A DNA stretch of 40,596 bases from Bowmanella yangjiangensis (GTDB lineage Bacteria > Pseudomonadota > Gammaproteobacteria > Enterobacterales > Alteromonadaceae), in NCBI RefSeq assembly GCF_017255015.1, contig NZ_JAFKCS010000029.1:1-40596 (forward strand), given 5' to 3'. This document shows, one piece after another, positions 24,142-32,488 of the stretch (positions are counted from its first letter, which is position 1; each line of letters begins with the position of its first letter). The notes below the pieces were generated by a model. That model saw nothing but the letters and a program-made list of their open reading frames with translations. It made no database searches and was not told the origin of the DNA. The position numbers and the translations under genes were made by a program.

Positions 24142-26415
24142 TTAATCTTGTTCCGCGGTGGCGGGCTGCGTCAGGGCCGAATTGTGTCCCCATGCCAATA
24201 AGCCTTTAACCACCTGCCAGGACAAGGCGAGGGCGCCGATGATAAAAATTACATCGCCTAAGGTTCTGACCCAGCGCAGTGTTTCCAGCAACGGAGTCTG
24301 CATAAAGGCTTCACTGCGGGCATACCAGAATCCCTGTGACACACTGGCATAAAATTGCAGTACGCCAATGGGTAGCAAACTGGTGAAGAGCATCAATACC
24401 AGACCGCCGTTTAACCACCAGAAGCCGATTTTCATCAGTCTCTCGCTAAAGACTAAACCTGGCCGGATATAACGCAGCACCAGCAGGGCAAAGCCCAGAG
24501 CCAGAAAGCCGTAAACACCAAACAGGGCGGCATGGGCATGGGTGGCGGTGGTGTTTAAACCTTGCACATAGTAAAGAGAGATGGGCGGGTTAATCATAAA
24601 ACCGAATACCCCGGCCCCCAGCATGTTCCAGAACGACACGGCCACAAAACACAGTAGCGGCCATTTTATTTGTTGCATCCAAGGGGCTCGCTGTTTCAAT
24701 CGCCAGTTCTCAAAGGCTTCATAACCCAGTACCACCAGAGGCACCACTTCCAATGCGCTGAAGGTGGCACCGACTGCCATCACCGGGGTGGTGGTACCGG
24801 AAAAATACAGATGGTGGAAGGTGCCAGGGACACCACCAAGCATAAACAGGGAAGCTGAAGCCAGGCTGGCCGTGGTGGCCATTTTGCGCGATACCAGCCC
24901 CAGGCTGCAGAAGATAAAGGCCAATGCGGTAGTGGCGAATACTTCAAAGAAACCTTCTACCCACAGGTGGACTATCCACCAACGCCAGTATTCCATGATG
25001 GAAAGGTGGGTGCGTTCGCCATAGAAAAAGCCAGCACCGTAGAACAAGCCGATAGCCACGACCGACGCGGTAAGCAAGGCTAGCAAGTTTCGATCACCTG
25101 GGTGGCGCAGGGCTGGCACGATACCGCGCAGCATCAGGCATAACCAGAATACAATGCCGGTGAACTTACCGATTTGCCATAGCCTGCCCAGATCAACAAA
25201 TTCATAACCCTGATGACCGAGCCAGAAATTCCACTCAGATGGCATAATCTGCGCAATGGCTAAATAATTCCCGATAAAGGACCCTGCCACTACCACTACG
25301 AGCGCCCAGAACAGAATGTCTACACCGAGTTTCTGAAATTTAGGATCCTTGCCACCGTTGATTATCGGTGCCAGGAACAAGCCGGCGGTGAGAAAACCGG
25401 TGGCAATCCAGAATAACGCCGATTGAATATGCCAGGTTCTGACCAGGGAGTAGGGAAAATACTGAGATACATCCAGACCATAGAATTGCTGGCCTTCCAC
25501 TGTGTAGTGCGCGGTAAAGCCACCCAGAAACACCTGAAAGGTGAAAAGGGCGACAACCAGAAAAACATATTTCCCCAGGGCTTTTTGCGACGGAGTTAGC
25601 GTTACCAGGCTTAGCGGGTCCCGCGCCGGTGCATGAGGCTCGGCCTCTTCCCGTCGCAAAAATGCCCAGGCCCAGACCAATCCGCCGACACCGGCAATTA
25701 GTAGCACCACTGACACCACCGACCACAATATGTTCTCACCTGTGGGTTGGTTGCCAATTAACGGTTCATGGGGCCAGTTGTTAGTATAGGTTGCATCTGA
25801 ATCAGGACGTTCAGTGGCGGCCGCCCAAGCTGTCCAGAAGAAGAAATTTGCCATGCGTTCACGTTTGCTGGCATCTGGCAGGGTATTTTCCTTCATGGCA
25901 AAGCTTTCACGACTGCTTTGCAACTCTGGATGGTCACTGAACAGTTTGTCGTAGTAGCTGGCGACCAATGCCATGGCTTGGGAGCGACGCTCGCTTACCA
26001 CCAGAATATTCCCTGCGTCCGGGCCATTGCTACGATATTCCTGCTTGAGTCGGAAGGTCAGTAAAGCTTGCTGCTCCGGGCTAAGCGCACTGTAGTCGAG
26101 ACCATAGATTGCATCGGCAGCTAACGTCAGCCAGGCCGTCAGTTCCCGGTGTAACCAATCTGCGCTCCAGTCTGGCGCTTGATAGGCACCATGGCCCCAG
26201 ATCGATCCCAGTTGCATGCCACCAATGGACTGCCAGGCGGTCTGGCCATCAAGAATATCTGAGGCGGTCATCAGTACCTCGCCGGTTGGCGAGATCACTT
26301 GTTCTGGGATAGGCGGCGCCTGTCGATAAACTTCCCGGCCAAAATAGCCGAGTAGGGCAAAGGTGATGGCGAGAATACCAATCAGTAAAAACCACAAGCG
26401 ACGATAATTAGCCAT
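24142..26415 (-). CDS. norB: Quinol-dependent nitric oxide reductase (qNOR, NorB/NorZ)
   Basis: This enzyme reduces NO to N2O with electrons from quinol in the inner membrane. ATG 26415 (AGGGG upstream) gives 757 residues; the longer frame to 26550 would run through the promoter. An amino-terminal helix and periplasmic extension (about 1-260) replace the separate cytochrome c subunit and distinguish qNOR from cNOR. The heme-copper-oxidase-like core has the His-bearing motifs TWHIQSALFW, HLWVEGFFEVFATT, FHHLYFSG and ATHAHAALFGVYGF. It is transcribed from a sigma-54 promoter with NorR boxes and heads a unit with the small membrane protein and chemoreceptor. Its N2O product is the NosZ substrate. 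Confidence 0.96.
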   Translation of the reverse strand: MANYRRLWFLLIGILAITFALLGYFGREVYRQAPPIPEQVISPTGEVLMTASDILDGQTAWQSIGGMQLGSIWGHGAYQAPDWSADWLHRELTAWLTLAADAIYGLDYSALSPEQQALLTFRLKQEYRSNGPDAGNILVVSERRSQAMALVASYYDKLFSDHPELQSSRESFAMKENTLPDASKRERMANFFFWTAWAAATERPDSDATYTNNWPHEPLIGNQPTGENILWSVVSVVLLIAGVGGLVWAWAFLRREEAEPHAPARDPLSLVTLTPSQKALGKYVFLVVALFTFQVFLGGFTAHYTVEGQQFYGLDVSQYFPYSLVRTWHIQSALFWIATGFLTAGLFLAPIINGGKDPKFQKLGVDILFWALVVVVAGSFIGNYLAIAQIMPSEWNFWLGHQGYEFVDLGRLWQIGKFTGIVFWLCLMLRGIVPALRHPGDRNLLALLTASVVAIGLFYGAGFFYGERTHLSIMEYWRWWIVHLWVEGFFEVFATTALAFIFCSLGLVSRKMATTASLASASLFMLGGVPGTFHHLYFSGTTTPVMAVGATFSALEVVPLVVLGYEAFENWRLKQRAPWMQQIKWPLLCFVAVSFWNMLGAGVFGFMINPPISLYYVQGLNTTATHAHAALFGVYGFLALGFALLVLRYIRPGLVFSERLMKIGFWWLNGGLVLMLFTSLLPIGVLQFYASVSQGFWYARSEAFMQTPLLETLRWVRTLGDVIFIIGALALSWQVVKGLLAWGHNSALTQPATAEQD

Positions 26416-26523
26416 GGTTTTTCCCCTTTGGATAACGATGAAGTGGATAAAGCAAAACCCTGAGAGCACAGTGAATTTGCATGGAATAACTCCTTCCTGT
26501 TGTTTGATGTGCCTCCCGTCTTC

Positions 26524-26538
26524 GCAAACCCTATGCCA
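26524..26538 (-). promoter_or_regulatory. Sigma-54 promoter of norB
   Basis: Read on the minus strand, TGGCATAGGGTTTGC matches TGGCAC-N5-TTGC with correct GG/GC spacing. The start point would be near 26512, about 97 bp before the norB ATG. Confidence 0.85.
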
Positions 26539-26578
26539 CAACATAACCAATTGAATAAAAAGAGGTAATTTTTTGTGT

Positions 26579-26637
26579 GGTTGTTTTAACCTTATCGTGA
26601 TAGGGTGTAATTAACCTTTTATATGGTAATTAATACC
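26579..26637. promoter_or_regulatory. Three NorR-type boxes (GGT-N7-ACC) in the norB-norR intergenic region
   Basis: Exact GGT-N7-ACC motifs occur at 26579-26591, 26604-26616 and 26625-26637, upstream of the norB -24/-12 promoter. The third ends one base before the ATG chosen for norR, so NorR binding could also repress its own gene. Confidence 0.87.
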
Positions 26638-28167
26638 ATGATGAATGAATTTCTTGTTGCTGATTTAGCCGTTGAGCTGCCCGACTTACTGCGCCTTGAA
26701 CGACTGGTAAAAACCCTTAAGGCCGAATTTCAGTGTGGCGCCGTAGCCCTGCTGAAGCTGGAAGGCGAGGTACTGAAACCCTTGGCAGTAACAGGCCTGG
26801 TCAAGGAAACCCTGGGACGACGTTTTCTGCCAGCACAACATCCTCGTTTGGCCGCGATTCTGACCAGCGAGCATCAGCCGGTGTGCTTCGAACACAGCAG
26901 CGCCTTACCGGATCCCTACGACGGTTTACTGGATCAGATAGAAGGGCAACCTTTACCCGTGCATGACTGTATGGGAATGCGTTTGGAGCAGGACGGTAAG
27001 GTCTGGGGCGTGATCACCTTCGACAGCCTGCTTCCTGGTACCTTTTCCACGTCAGCCCAAAGCACTCTCAAGCAACAAAAACTGTTGCTGGAAGCAGCGG
27101 TACGCACCACCAGACTGGAGATAGAGAACCGCAGTTTAAGGCAATCGAGGATCAATGCGGCGGTGCGACAGGAAGGAAGTGCCACAGAAGATGCTGAAAT
27201 TGTTGGACGTAGCCAGGTTCTTCAACAGTTGTTAGGGGAATTGGATACGGTAGCAGATTCGGAATTACCCGTGCTATTGCTGGGGGAAACCGGGGTCGGC
27301 AAAGAGCTGTTTGCCCGACGTCTGCACCAACATTCGCGCCGGGCCAACAAACCCCTTATTCATGTTAATTGTGCTGCACTACCTGAGTCCTTAGCTGAAA
27401 GTGAGCTATTTGGCCATGTCAAAGGGGCGTTTTCTGGTGCGCATCAGGAGCGCGCTGGCAAATTTGAGGCGGCCAATGGCGGTACCTTGTTTTTAGATGA
27501 GGTTGGGGAGTTGCCGCTAGCGGTTCAGGCTAAATTACTGCGCGCCCTGCAAAACGGTGAAATACAGCGACTGGGGGCGGATAAACCACGTAAGGTGGAT
27601 GTACGTATTATCGCGGCGACCAATCGCCAGCTAAAAGACAGCGTTAAGCAGGGGGACTTTCGCGCTGATCTGTATCATCGTTTGTCCGTGTACCCTGTAC
27701 CTATTCCCCCCCTTCGGGAGCGGGGCAATGATGTGTTGCTGCTGGCCGGCCATTTTCTGGAGCAAAATCGTGCCCGTCTCGGGCTTCGTAGTTTACGTCT
27801 TTCCACTGAGGCAGAATCCGCCTTACTTGCCTATCAGTGGCCGGGTAATATTCGCGAGCTTGAACATGTCATAAGTCGAGCCGCCATCAAATGTCTGGGG
27901 CGTAATCCCGCTCGTGGTGATATCTCTACACTAGTTCCGGAACTGATGGATTTGGATATTGAGCATAGCCGCCCAACAACCCATATTGGCGATACGCAAC
28001 CAGGGTCACTGCTGATGCCCTTAAAAACACTGTTGGACCAGACCCAGCGAAATGCCATTCAGGCGGCATTGGACACCAATGGACAAAACTGGGCGCAAAC
28101 CGCCAAGTTGCTTGAAGTGGATCCCAGTAATCTGCACAAATTGGCAAAACGCCTGGGTATGAAGTAA
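26638..28167 (+). CDS. norR: NorR, NO-responsive sigma-54-dependent transcription activator
   Basis: NorR senses NO through a mononuclear non-heme iron in its GAF domain and activates sigma-54 promoters. The product is about 509 residues. It has a GAF domain (about 15-165, with the conserved HDCMGMRL segment), an AAA+ domain with Walker A GETGVGKE and Walker B LFLDEVGELP, and a Fis-type helix-turn-helix at the end (NWAQTAKLLEVDPSNLHKLAKRL). The sigma-54-contacting loop reads GAFSGA instead of the usual GAFTGA. ATGs at 26623, 26638 and 26641 are all in frame without a good ribosome-binding site; 26623 would lie inside NorR box 3's flank, so 26638 or 26641 is preferred. Divergent from norB. Confidence 0.93.
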   Translation: MMNEFLVADLAVELPDLLRLERLVKTLKAEFQCGAVALLKLEGEVLKPLAVTGLVKETLGRRFLPAQHPRLAAILTSEHQPVCFEHSSALPDPYDGLLDQIEGQPLPVHDCMGMRLEQDGKVWGVITFDSLLPGTFSTSAQSTLKQQKLLLEAAVRTTRLEIENRSLRQSRINAAVRQEGSATEDAEIVGRSQVLQQLLGELDTVADSELPVLLLGETGVGKELFARRLHQHSRRANKPLIHVNCAALPESLAESELFGHVKGAFSGAHQERAGKFEAANGGTLFLDEVGELPLAVQAKLLRALQNGEIQRLGADKPRKVDVRIIAATNRQLKDSVKQGDFRADLYHRLSVYPVPIPPLRERGNDVLLLAGHFLEQNRARLGLRSLRLSTEAESALLAYQWPGNIRELEHVISRAAIKCLGRNPARGDISTLVPELMDLDIEHSRPTTHIGDTQPGSLLMPLKTLLDQTQRNAIQAALDTNGQNWAQTAKLLEVDPSNLHKLAKRLGMK

Positions 28168-28237
28168 CCCTAGTGTTATGAACCCACTGGCGGATCGTTA
28201 AAATCTAGTTGCTGAACATCCTGCTGTGGACTGAAAA

Positions 28238-28325
28238 AGGCGTTATTAGTTCTGAACCCGGTTATACGGAACGGCGATACCTGCACCAGCTTGACGAAAA
28301 GATTTTGGGATAAATCATATAGAAG
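28238..28325 (-). repeat. Decayed fourth copy of the tRNA-Val-derived repeat
   Basis: The stretch from about 28255 aligns with the second half of the neighbouring units (CCCGGTTATA..., GCACCAGCTTGACGAAAA), but the part matching the tRNA 3' end is hardly recognisable. It is the most distal and most diverged member of the array. Confidence 0.55.
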
Positions 28326-28429
28326 TGGTGTGTCCGAGTAGACTTGGATTGCCGACCATCGGACCGGGTCATAGAGAGCGGTGGTGTTTACACCAACTTG
28401 ACGAAAATACTATGGGAAAATCAAAAGAA
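28326..28429 (-). repeat. tRNA-Val-derived tandem repeat, unit 3 from the tRNA
   Basis: A 104-bp unit. Read on the minus strand it ends in a tRNA 3' half-like segment (AGTCTACTCGGACACACCA) and contains TTGGTG...CACCACC resembling the D-arm/anticodon arm, and a TATGACC segment. It is several substitutions away from the tRNA gene. Confidence 0.8.
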
Positions 28430-28533
28430 TGGGGCTTCTGAGTAAGTTCGGGCTGCCGACCATTGGACCGGGTCATAGAGAGCGGTGGTGCTTACACCAA
28501 CTTGACGAAAATACTATGGGAAAATCAGAAGAA
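28430..28533 (-). repeat. tRNA-Val-derived tandem repeat, unit 2 from the tRNA
   Basis: A 104-bp unit, most similar to the previous one over the non-tRNA part (CTTGACGAAAATACTATGGG is identical). The 3'-end segment is more diverged (ends AGAAGCCCCA on the minus strand), so it could not form a normal acceptor stem. Confidence 0.8.
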
Positions 28534-28635
28534 TGGTGCGTCCGAGTAGACTCGAACTACCGACCATTGGACCGGGTCATAGAGGGCGGTGGTGCTCGCA
28601 CCAGCTATTAATAATCGGGAATTTAATAAGGAAAG
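28534..28635 (-). repeat. tRNA-Val-derived tandem repeat, unit 1, directly downstream of the tRNA
   Basis: A 102-bp unit. Its first 32 bases on the plus strand (28534-28565) are identical to the 3' end of the tRNA-Val gene including CCA, acceptor 3' strand and T-arm. The remainder holds GAGCACCACC and TATGACC segments related to the anticodon region, but there is no 5' acceptor strand. Confidence 0.85.
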
Positions 28636-28712
28636 TGGTGCGTCCGAGTAGACTCGAACTACCGACCCCCACCATGTCAAGGTGGTGCTCTAACCAACTG
28701 AGCTACGGACGC
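28636..28712 (-). tRNA. tRNA-Val (anticodon GAC)
   Basis: A complete 77-base tRNA with encoded CCA. The acceptor strands GCGTCCG and CGGACGC pair, the D-arm contains AGCTCAGTTGGTTAGAGC, the anticodon loop is TTGACAT (GAC) and the T-loop TTCGAGT. Nearly identical to E. coli tRNA-Val(GAC). It has its own promoter and is followed by the repeat array. Confidence 0.97.
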
Positions 28713-28760
28713 ACTTTGATGATTTGTTTCAGATTTGCGACGCATCTGAGAACGGCGCGT

Positions 28761-28789
28761 ATAATAACGACGCCTAATTCCCGGCGCAA
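28761..28789 (-). promoter_or_regulatory. Sigma-70 promoter of tRNA-Val with GC-rich discriminator
   Basis: On the minus strand, -35 TTGCGC and -10 TATTAT are separated by 17 bp, followed by ACGCGCCG, a GC-rich discriminator typical of stringently controlled stable RNA genes. The start would be about 42 bp before the mature tRNA. Confidence 0.7.
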
Positions 28790-28848
28790 CTGCTTTTTCG
28801 GCTTTTATGTCTGACTGCTGATTTTGTATTCAGCAAGGATTAAAGCGT

Positions 28849-29067
28849 CTAGCGACTTAATTTACGATTCAGTAATGCGCTGTCTAATCTGCTAGCGCCT
28901 TTATGCATGCCACGTTGGCAGCGTTTCAACCACTGACGGGCAACCGGAAAGTCCACACTTAACAGCACTAAACCCGCCAGCAGGAACAAGATGGAGCCTG
29001 GCAGAATAAACAGCACAGTGCCTATCAAGGTAAAGGTCACACCCAAACCAATTCGCAGACTTTTCAT
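28849..29067 (-). CDS. Small PGPGW-like inner-membrane protein
   Basis: A 72-residue protein with a long hydrophobic region (residues 5-40) interrupted by LPGS, giving a two-helix hairpin that resembles the PGPGW family (VPGPGW...LGLALL), although the full motif is not conserved (LPGSILFLLAGLVLLS). A basic carboxy tail follows. AGGAGC precedes the ATG. It is monocistronic, divergent from the ydiJ-like gene. Function unknown. Confidence 0.7.
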   Translation of the reverse strand: MKSLRIGLGVTFTLIGTVLFILPGSILFLLAGLVLLSVDFPVARQWLKRCQRGMHKGASRLDSALLNRKLSR

Positions 29068-29205
29068 ATTTCAGCTCCTGTGACCTGATTCAGCATATGG
29101 CTATCAAGTATAGAGAAAGGGAATAGATATTCAGCTGCCAAGTTGTTACAGGAGGTTGCACCCTTGTGTATACTAGCGGCACATTTTTCCAGCCAGTCTG
29201 TTCGG

Positions 29206-32200
29206 ATGTTACCGCTAGTCGATTCCAAAGCCAGTATTGAACAGGATTACCTTGATTACCTGGATGCTTTACGCACTTCCCAATTTAAAGGTGAAATAGA
29301 AACCAGCTATGCCAGCCGCTTGGCCGTAGCCACGGATAATTCCGTGTATCAGCGTCTGCCTCAGGCGGTGGTTTTTCCAAGGGATGTCGCTGACCTGCAG
29401 TTGATTGGGCAGTTAACGCAAAGCCACAATAAGGTGCGCTTCTCGGCCCGCGGCGGCGGCACGGGCACTAATGGACAGTCCCTTACCGATGGTTTAGTGG
29501 TGGATTTGTCCCGGCATATGCGCGACATCCTTGAGTTTAATGCCGAGGAACGTTGGGTTCGGGTGCAGGCTGGTGTAATCAAGGATCAGCTTAACGATTT
29601 CCTGCGTCCCCATGGCTTTTTCTTTGCCCCGGACTTGTCCACCAGTAATCGGGCCACCATTGGCGGCATGATCAATACTGATGCATCAGGGCAAGGCTCC
29701 TTGGTGTACGGTAAAACCAGCGACCATGTGTTGGCGCTGCGTTCGGTGCTTGCTGATGGCAGCTTGCTGGATACTGCGCCCATGGGACTTGATGAAGCAC
29801 GGGAACTAGCGGGGCAGAGCGGTGTTATCGGCCAAGTGGTAGCACAGGTGTTGCAAAGCTGTGAGCAAAAGCGTGAACAGATCCTGGCGAAATTTCCGCG
29901 ACTGAATCGCTTTTTGACCGGCTACGACCTTGAGCATGTGTTCGATGCTGATATGCAGTACTTTGATCTCAGCCGTATTATTACCGGCTCAGAAGGCTCA
30001 CTGGTGTTTGTGGCCGAAGCTAAGCTGAATGTCACGCCCATTGCGCGCTATAAAACGCTGATAAACGTCAAATACGATTCTTTTGAATCAGCCCTTCGCC
30101 ATGCCCCGGCGATGGTGGCGGCCCAAGCAACCTCGGTGGAGACTGTTGATAGCAAAGTCCTGAATCTGGCCCGGGAAGATATTATCTGGCACTCGGTAAA
30201 AGCGCTGATTGAGGATGTGCCGGGTAAAGACCTGCAAGGCCTGAATATGGTGGAGTACAACGCCGAAGCCGAGCAGGATATGCAGGATAAAATCACCGGC
30301 TTAGTGGCCATGCTGGATGATTGTATTGCCACCGGCAAGTCTGGGGTGATTGGTTATCAGCTTACCTCGGATAACGCCGATATCGGTAAAATTTATGCCA
30401 TGCGCAAAAAAGCGGTGGGTCTGCTGGGGAAAACCAAAGGCAGTAAGAAACCCATCGCCTTTGCCGAAGACACGGCTGTGCCGCCTGAGAAACTAGCCGA
30501 TTTTATTATGGAGTTTCGAGCGCTGCTGGATGCCAAAGGTTTGCAATATGGCATGTTTGGCCATGTTGATGCGGGGGTGTTGCATGTGCGTCCGGCACTG
30601 GATTTGATTGACCCTTTGCAGGAAATGCTGATGGCCGAAGTGTCCGATCAAGTTGTGGCCTTGGTGGCTAAATACGGCGGTTTGATGTGGGGCGAGCATG
30701 GTAAGGGCTATCGTAGCGAATACGGCCCGGCGTTCTTCGGTGAAGAGCTCTTTACTGAGCTACGTAAAATTAAAGCGGCCTTTGATCCCTTTAACCGCAT
30801 GAACCCAGGCAAAATTTGCACGCCTTATGAGTCAGATGAAGTGCTGGTAAAAGTATCGGATACCAAACGCGGCACTTATGACCGTCAGATCCCTCTGAAG
30901 GTGCGCGAGGCCTTTGAGCCAGCCATGAGCTGCAACGGTAACGGCTTGTGTTTTAATTATGACAGCACTTCCCCCATGTGCCCCTCCAGCAAGATTAGCA
31001 AAGATAGGCGCCATAGTCCTAAGGGACGGGCGGGATTGATGCGCGAGTGGCTGAGATTGCTAAGCAAGCAAGGGGTTGATGTTGCCAAGCTGGATAAAGT
31101 AGGTACAAAGCAAAGCTGGTTCAGCCGCATGTACAACACCTACAAGCAAGACAACAGGGGGGATTTCTCTCATCAGGTGATGGAAGCTATGGACGGCTGC
31201 CTGGCCTGTAAAGCCTGTGCCAACCAGTGCCCGGTGAATGTAGATGTGCCGAGCTTCAGAGCGCGCTTTTTGCATATGTATTATGGCCGCTATGCCAGAC
31301 CGTTCAAAGATTACCTGGTCGCGAATGTTGAGAAGATGGCGCCGCTATTGTCCAAGGCTCCGCGCCTGGTCAATGCCGCACTGGTGTTAGGCGAGTGGCC
31401 TTTGCGCAAGTGGGTGGGCTATGTGGATGCGCCAACACTTTCTTATCCAACGCTGGCCGGGCGGCTCGACAAGGAAGTGCAGGCTTTTGACTTGTCCCTG
31501 CTGACATCCCTTAATCCCGAGCAACTGAGCAAAAGGGTTTTGATTGTACAAGATCCCTTTACCAGTTTTTATGAAGCGGAACTGATTGAAGATTTAGTTA
31601 AGCTGATCCGTAAACTTGGTTTGCACCCAGTGCTACTGCCTTTTAAACCCAATGGTAAACCTCAGCATGTAAAAGGGTTTTTAGCCGAGTTTGCCGCTAC
31701 CGCTAAAAATGCTGCCGCATTCTTTAACCAGCTCTCGGCGCTTAACATCCCAATGATTGGTGTGGATCCGTCTTTAGTACTTTGTTATCGGGATGAATAT
31801 AAAAAAGCCCTGGGCAACGACCGTGGTGATTTCAACGTGCAGCTGATACATGAGTGGCTGGAAAGCGTGGAGTTGCCTGAAGCTACTGCTCAACCTTTAC
31901 GGTCATTTGCTTTATTTGGCCATTGCACGGAAAAAACCGCATTGCCTTCTGCGGAAAAGCAATGGCAGCAAATTTTTAAACGAATGGGGGCGGATTTGAC
32001 CCCGGTATCGGTAGGTTGCTGTGGCATGGCCGGCACTTATGGACACGAGACGTCGCATTTGGAGCACTCCAAAGGAATATTTGAGCTGAGCTGGCAACCA
32101 GCGTTGGCAGGTTTTAGAGCTGAACAGGTATTGGCCACCGGCTATTCCTGTCGCAGCCAAACGGCCAGAATGCAAGGGGTTAAACCTAAGCACCCGCTGC

Positions 32201-32232
32201 AGGCGTTGCTTGGATTGATAGAGGAAAAATAA
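29206..32232 (+). CDS. ydiJ: FAD-linked oxidase / 4Fe-4S dehydrogenase, YdiJ type (D-2-hydroxyglutarate dehydrogenase)
   Basis: The 1008-residue product matches E. coli YdiJ in length and order: an FAD-binding PCMH domain (about 45-270, GGGTGTNGQSLTDG and TIGGMINTDASGQGS), a FAD-oxidase carboxy domain to about 560, two Fe-S regions (CNGNGLCFNY...CPSS and C665-x2-C668-x2-C671-x3-C675-P), and a carboxy-terminal cysteine-rich domain (VGCCGMAGTYGHE). YdiJ-type enzymes oxidise D-2-hydroxyglutarate and related hydroxy acids and pass electrons to the respiratory chain. ATG 29206 aligns with the E. coli start residue for residue; an upstream TTG frame is unlikely despite GGAGG at 29151. Confidence 0.92.
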   Translation: MLPLVDSKASIEQDYLDYLDALRTSQFKGEIETSYASRLAVATDNSVYQRLPQAVVFPRDVADLQLIGQLTQSHNKVRFSARGGGTGTNGQSLTDGLVVDLSRHMRDILEFNAEERWVRVQAGVIKDQLNDFLRPHGFFFAPDLSTSNRATIGGMINTDASGQGSLVYGKTSDHVLALRSVLADGSLLDTAPMGLDEARELAGQSGVIGQVVAQVLQSCEQKREQILAKFPRLNRFLTGYDLEHVFDADMQYFDLSRIITGSEGSLVFVAEAKLNVTPIARYKTLINVKYDSFESALRHAPAMVAAQATSVETVDSKVLNLAREDIIWHSVKALIEDVPGKDLQGLNMVEYNAEAEQDMQDKITGLVAMLDDCIATGKSGVIGYQLTSDNADIGKIYAMRKKAVGLLGKTKGSKKPIAFAEDTAVPPEKLADFIMEFRALLDAKGLQYGMFGHVDAGVLHVRPALDLIDPLQEMLMAEVSDQVVALVAKYGGLMWGEHGKGYRSEYGPAFFGEELFTELRKIKAAFDPFNRMNPGKICTPYESDEVLVKVSDTKRGTYDRQIPLKVREAFEPAMSCNGNGLCFNYDSTSPMCPSSKISKDRRHSPKGRAGLMREWLRLLSKQGVDVAKLDKVGTKQSWFSRMYNTYKQDNRGDFSHQVMEAMDGCLACKACANQCPVNVDVPSFRARFLHMYYGRYARPFKDYLVANVEKMAPLLSKAPRLVNAALVLGEWPLRKWVGYVDAPTLSYPTLAGRLDKEVQAFDLSLLTSLNPEQLSKRVLIVQDPFTSFYEAELIEDLVKLIRKLGLHPVLLPFKPNGKPQHVKGFLAEFAATAKNAAAFFNQLSALNIPMIGVDPSLVLCYRDEYKKALGNDRGDFNVQLIHEWLESVELPEATAQPLRSFALFGHCTEKTALPSAEKQWQQIFKRMGADLTPVSVGCCGMAGTYGHETSHLEHSKGIFELSWQPALAGFRAEQVLATGYSCRSQTARMQGVKPKHPLQALLGLIEEK

Positions 32233-32234
32233 GT

Positions 32235-32479
32235 ATGGCAGAGCAACTATCGGATAAGGGATCAGTACCAAAAGGTGGCGATTTACCCTCCGATGTCGCA
32301 CCAGCCGGTGTGGCGGGGCACTTAAGCATTTTTCGCTGCGCTGGCAGTTGAAAGCGAAGAACCTGTCGCGAGCAGAAAATCCTGACCAAACACAGCGGGA
32401 CTTTGTAAATATATTGATTAGTCGTGCAGAAGGAATATACGACTTAGCTGAACGCTCTGATCTCTGGCAAACAGGCTGA
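32235..32479 (+). pseudogene. Probable frameshifted small gene downstream of ydiJ
   Basis: ATG 32235, 2 bp after the ydiJ stop, opens a 38-codon frame (MAEQLSDKGSVPKGGDLPSD...) that stops at 32349. A second frame from about 32310 to the TGA at 32477 encodes a plausible soluble end (LKHFSLRWQLKAKNLSRAEN... SRAEGIYDLAERSDLW) without a start codon of its own. Adding one base in the GGGG run near 32314-32318 joins them into one about 81-residue protein. This looks like a one-base deletion or a sequencing error. I do not recognise the product. Confidence 0.45.
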
Positions 32480-32488
32480 AAATACGCC

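Noticed and set aside
1..28167. Insertion sequences, integrases or phage genes bounding the denitrification region
   Set aside because: None seen; island status cannot be shown from this window.
28326..28635. CRISPR-like array
   Set aside because: Units are about 104 bp, repeat along their whole length and derive from a tRNA; there are no short repeats with unique spacers and no cas genes.
28533..28814. 93-codon plus-strand reading frame across the tRNA and repeats
   Set aside because: It is the antisense of tRNA-Val and its 3'-end copies; the tRNA sequence itself creates the open frame, a common false protein call.
29143..29205. TTG start for the ydiJ-like gene with GGAGG at 29151
   Set aside because: The ATG at 29206 aligns exactly with the E. 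coli YdiJ start; the upstream extension has no family similarity.
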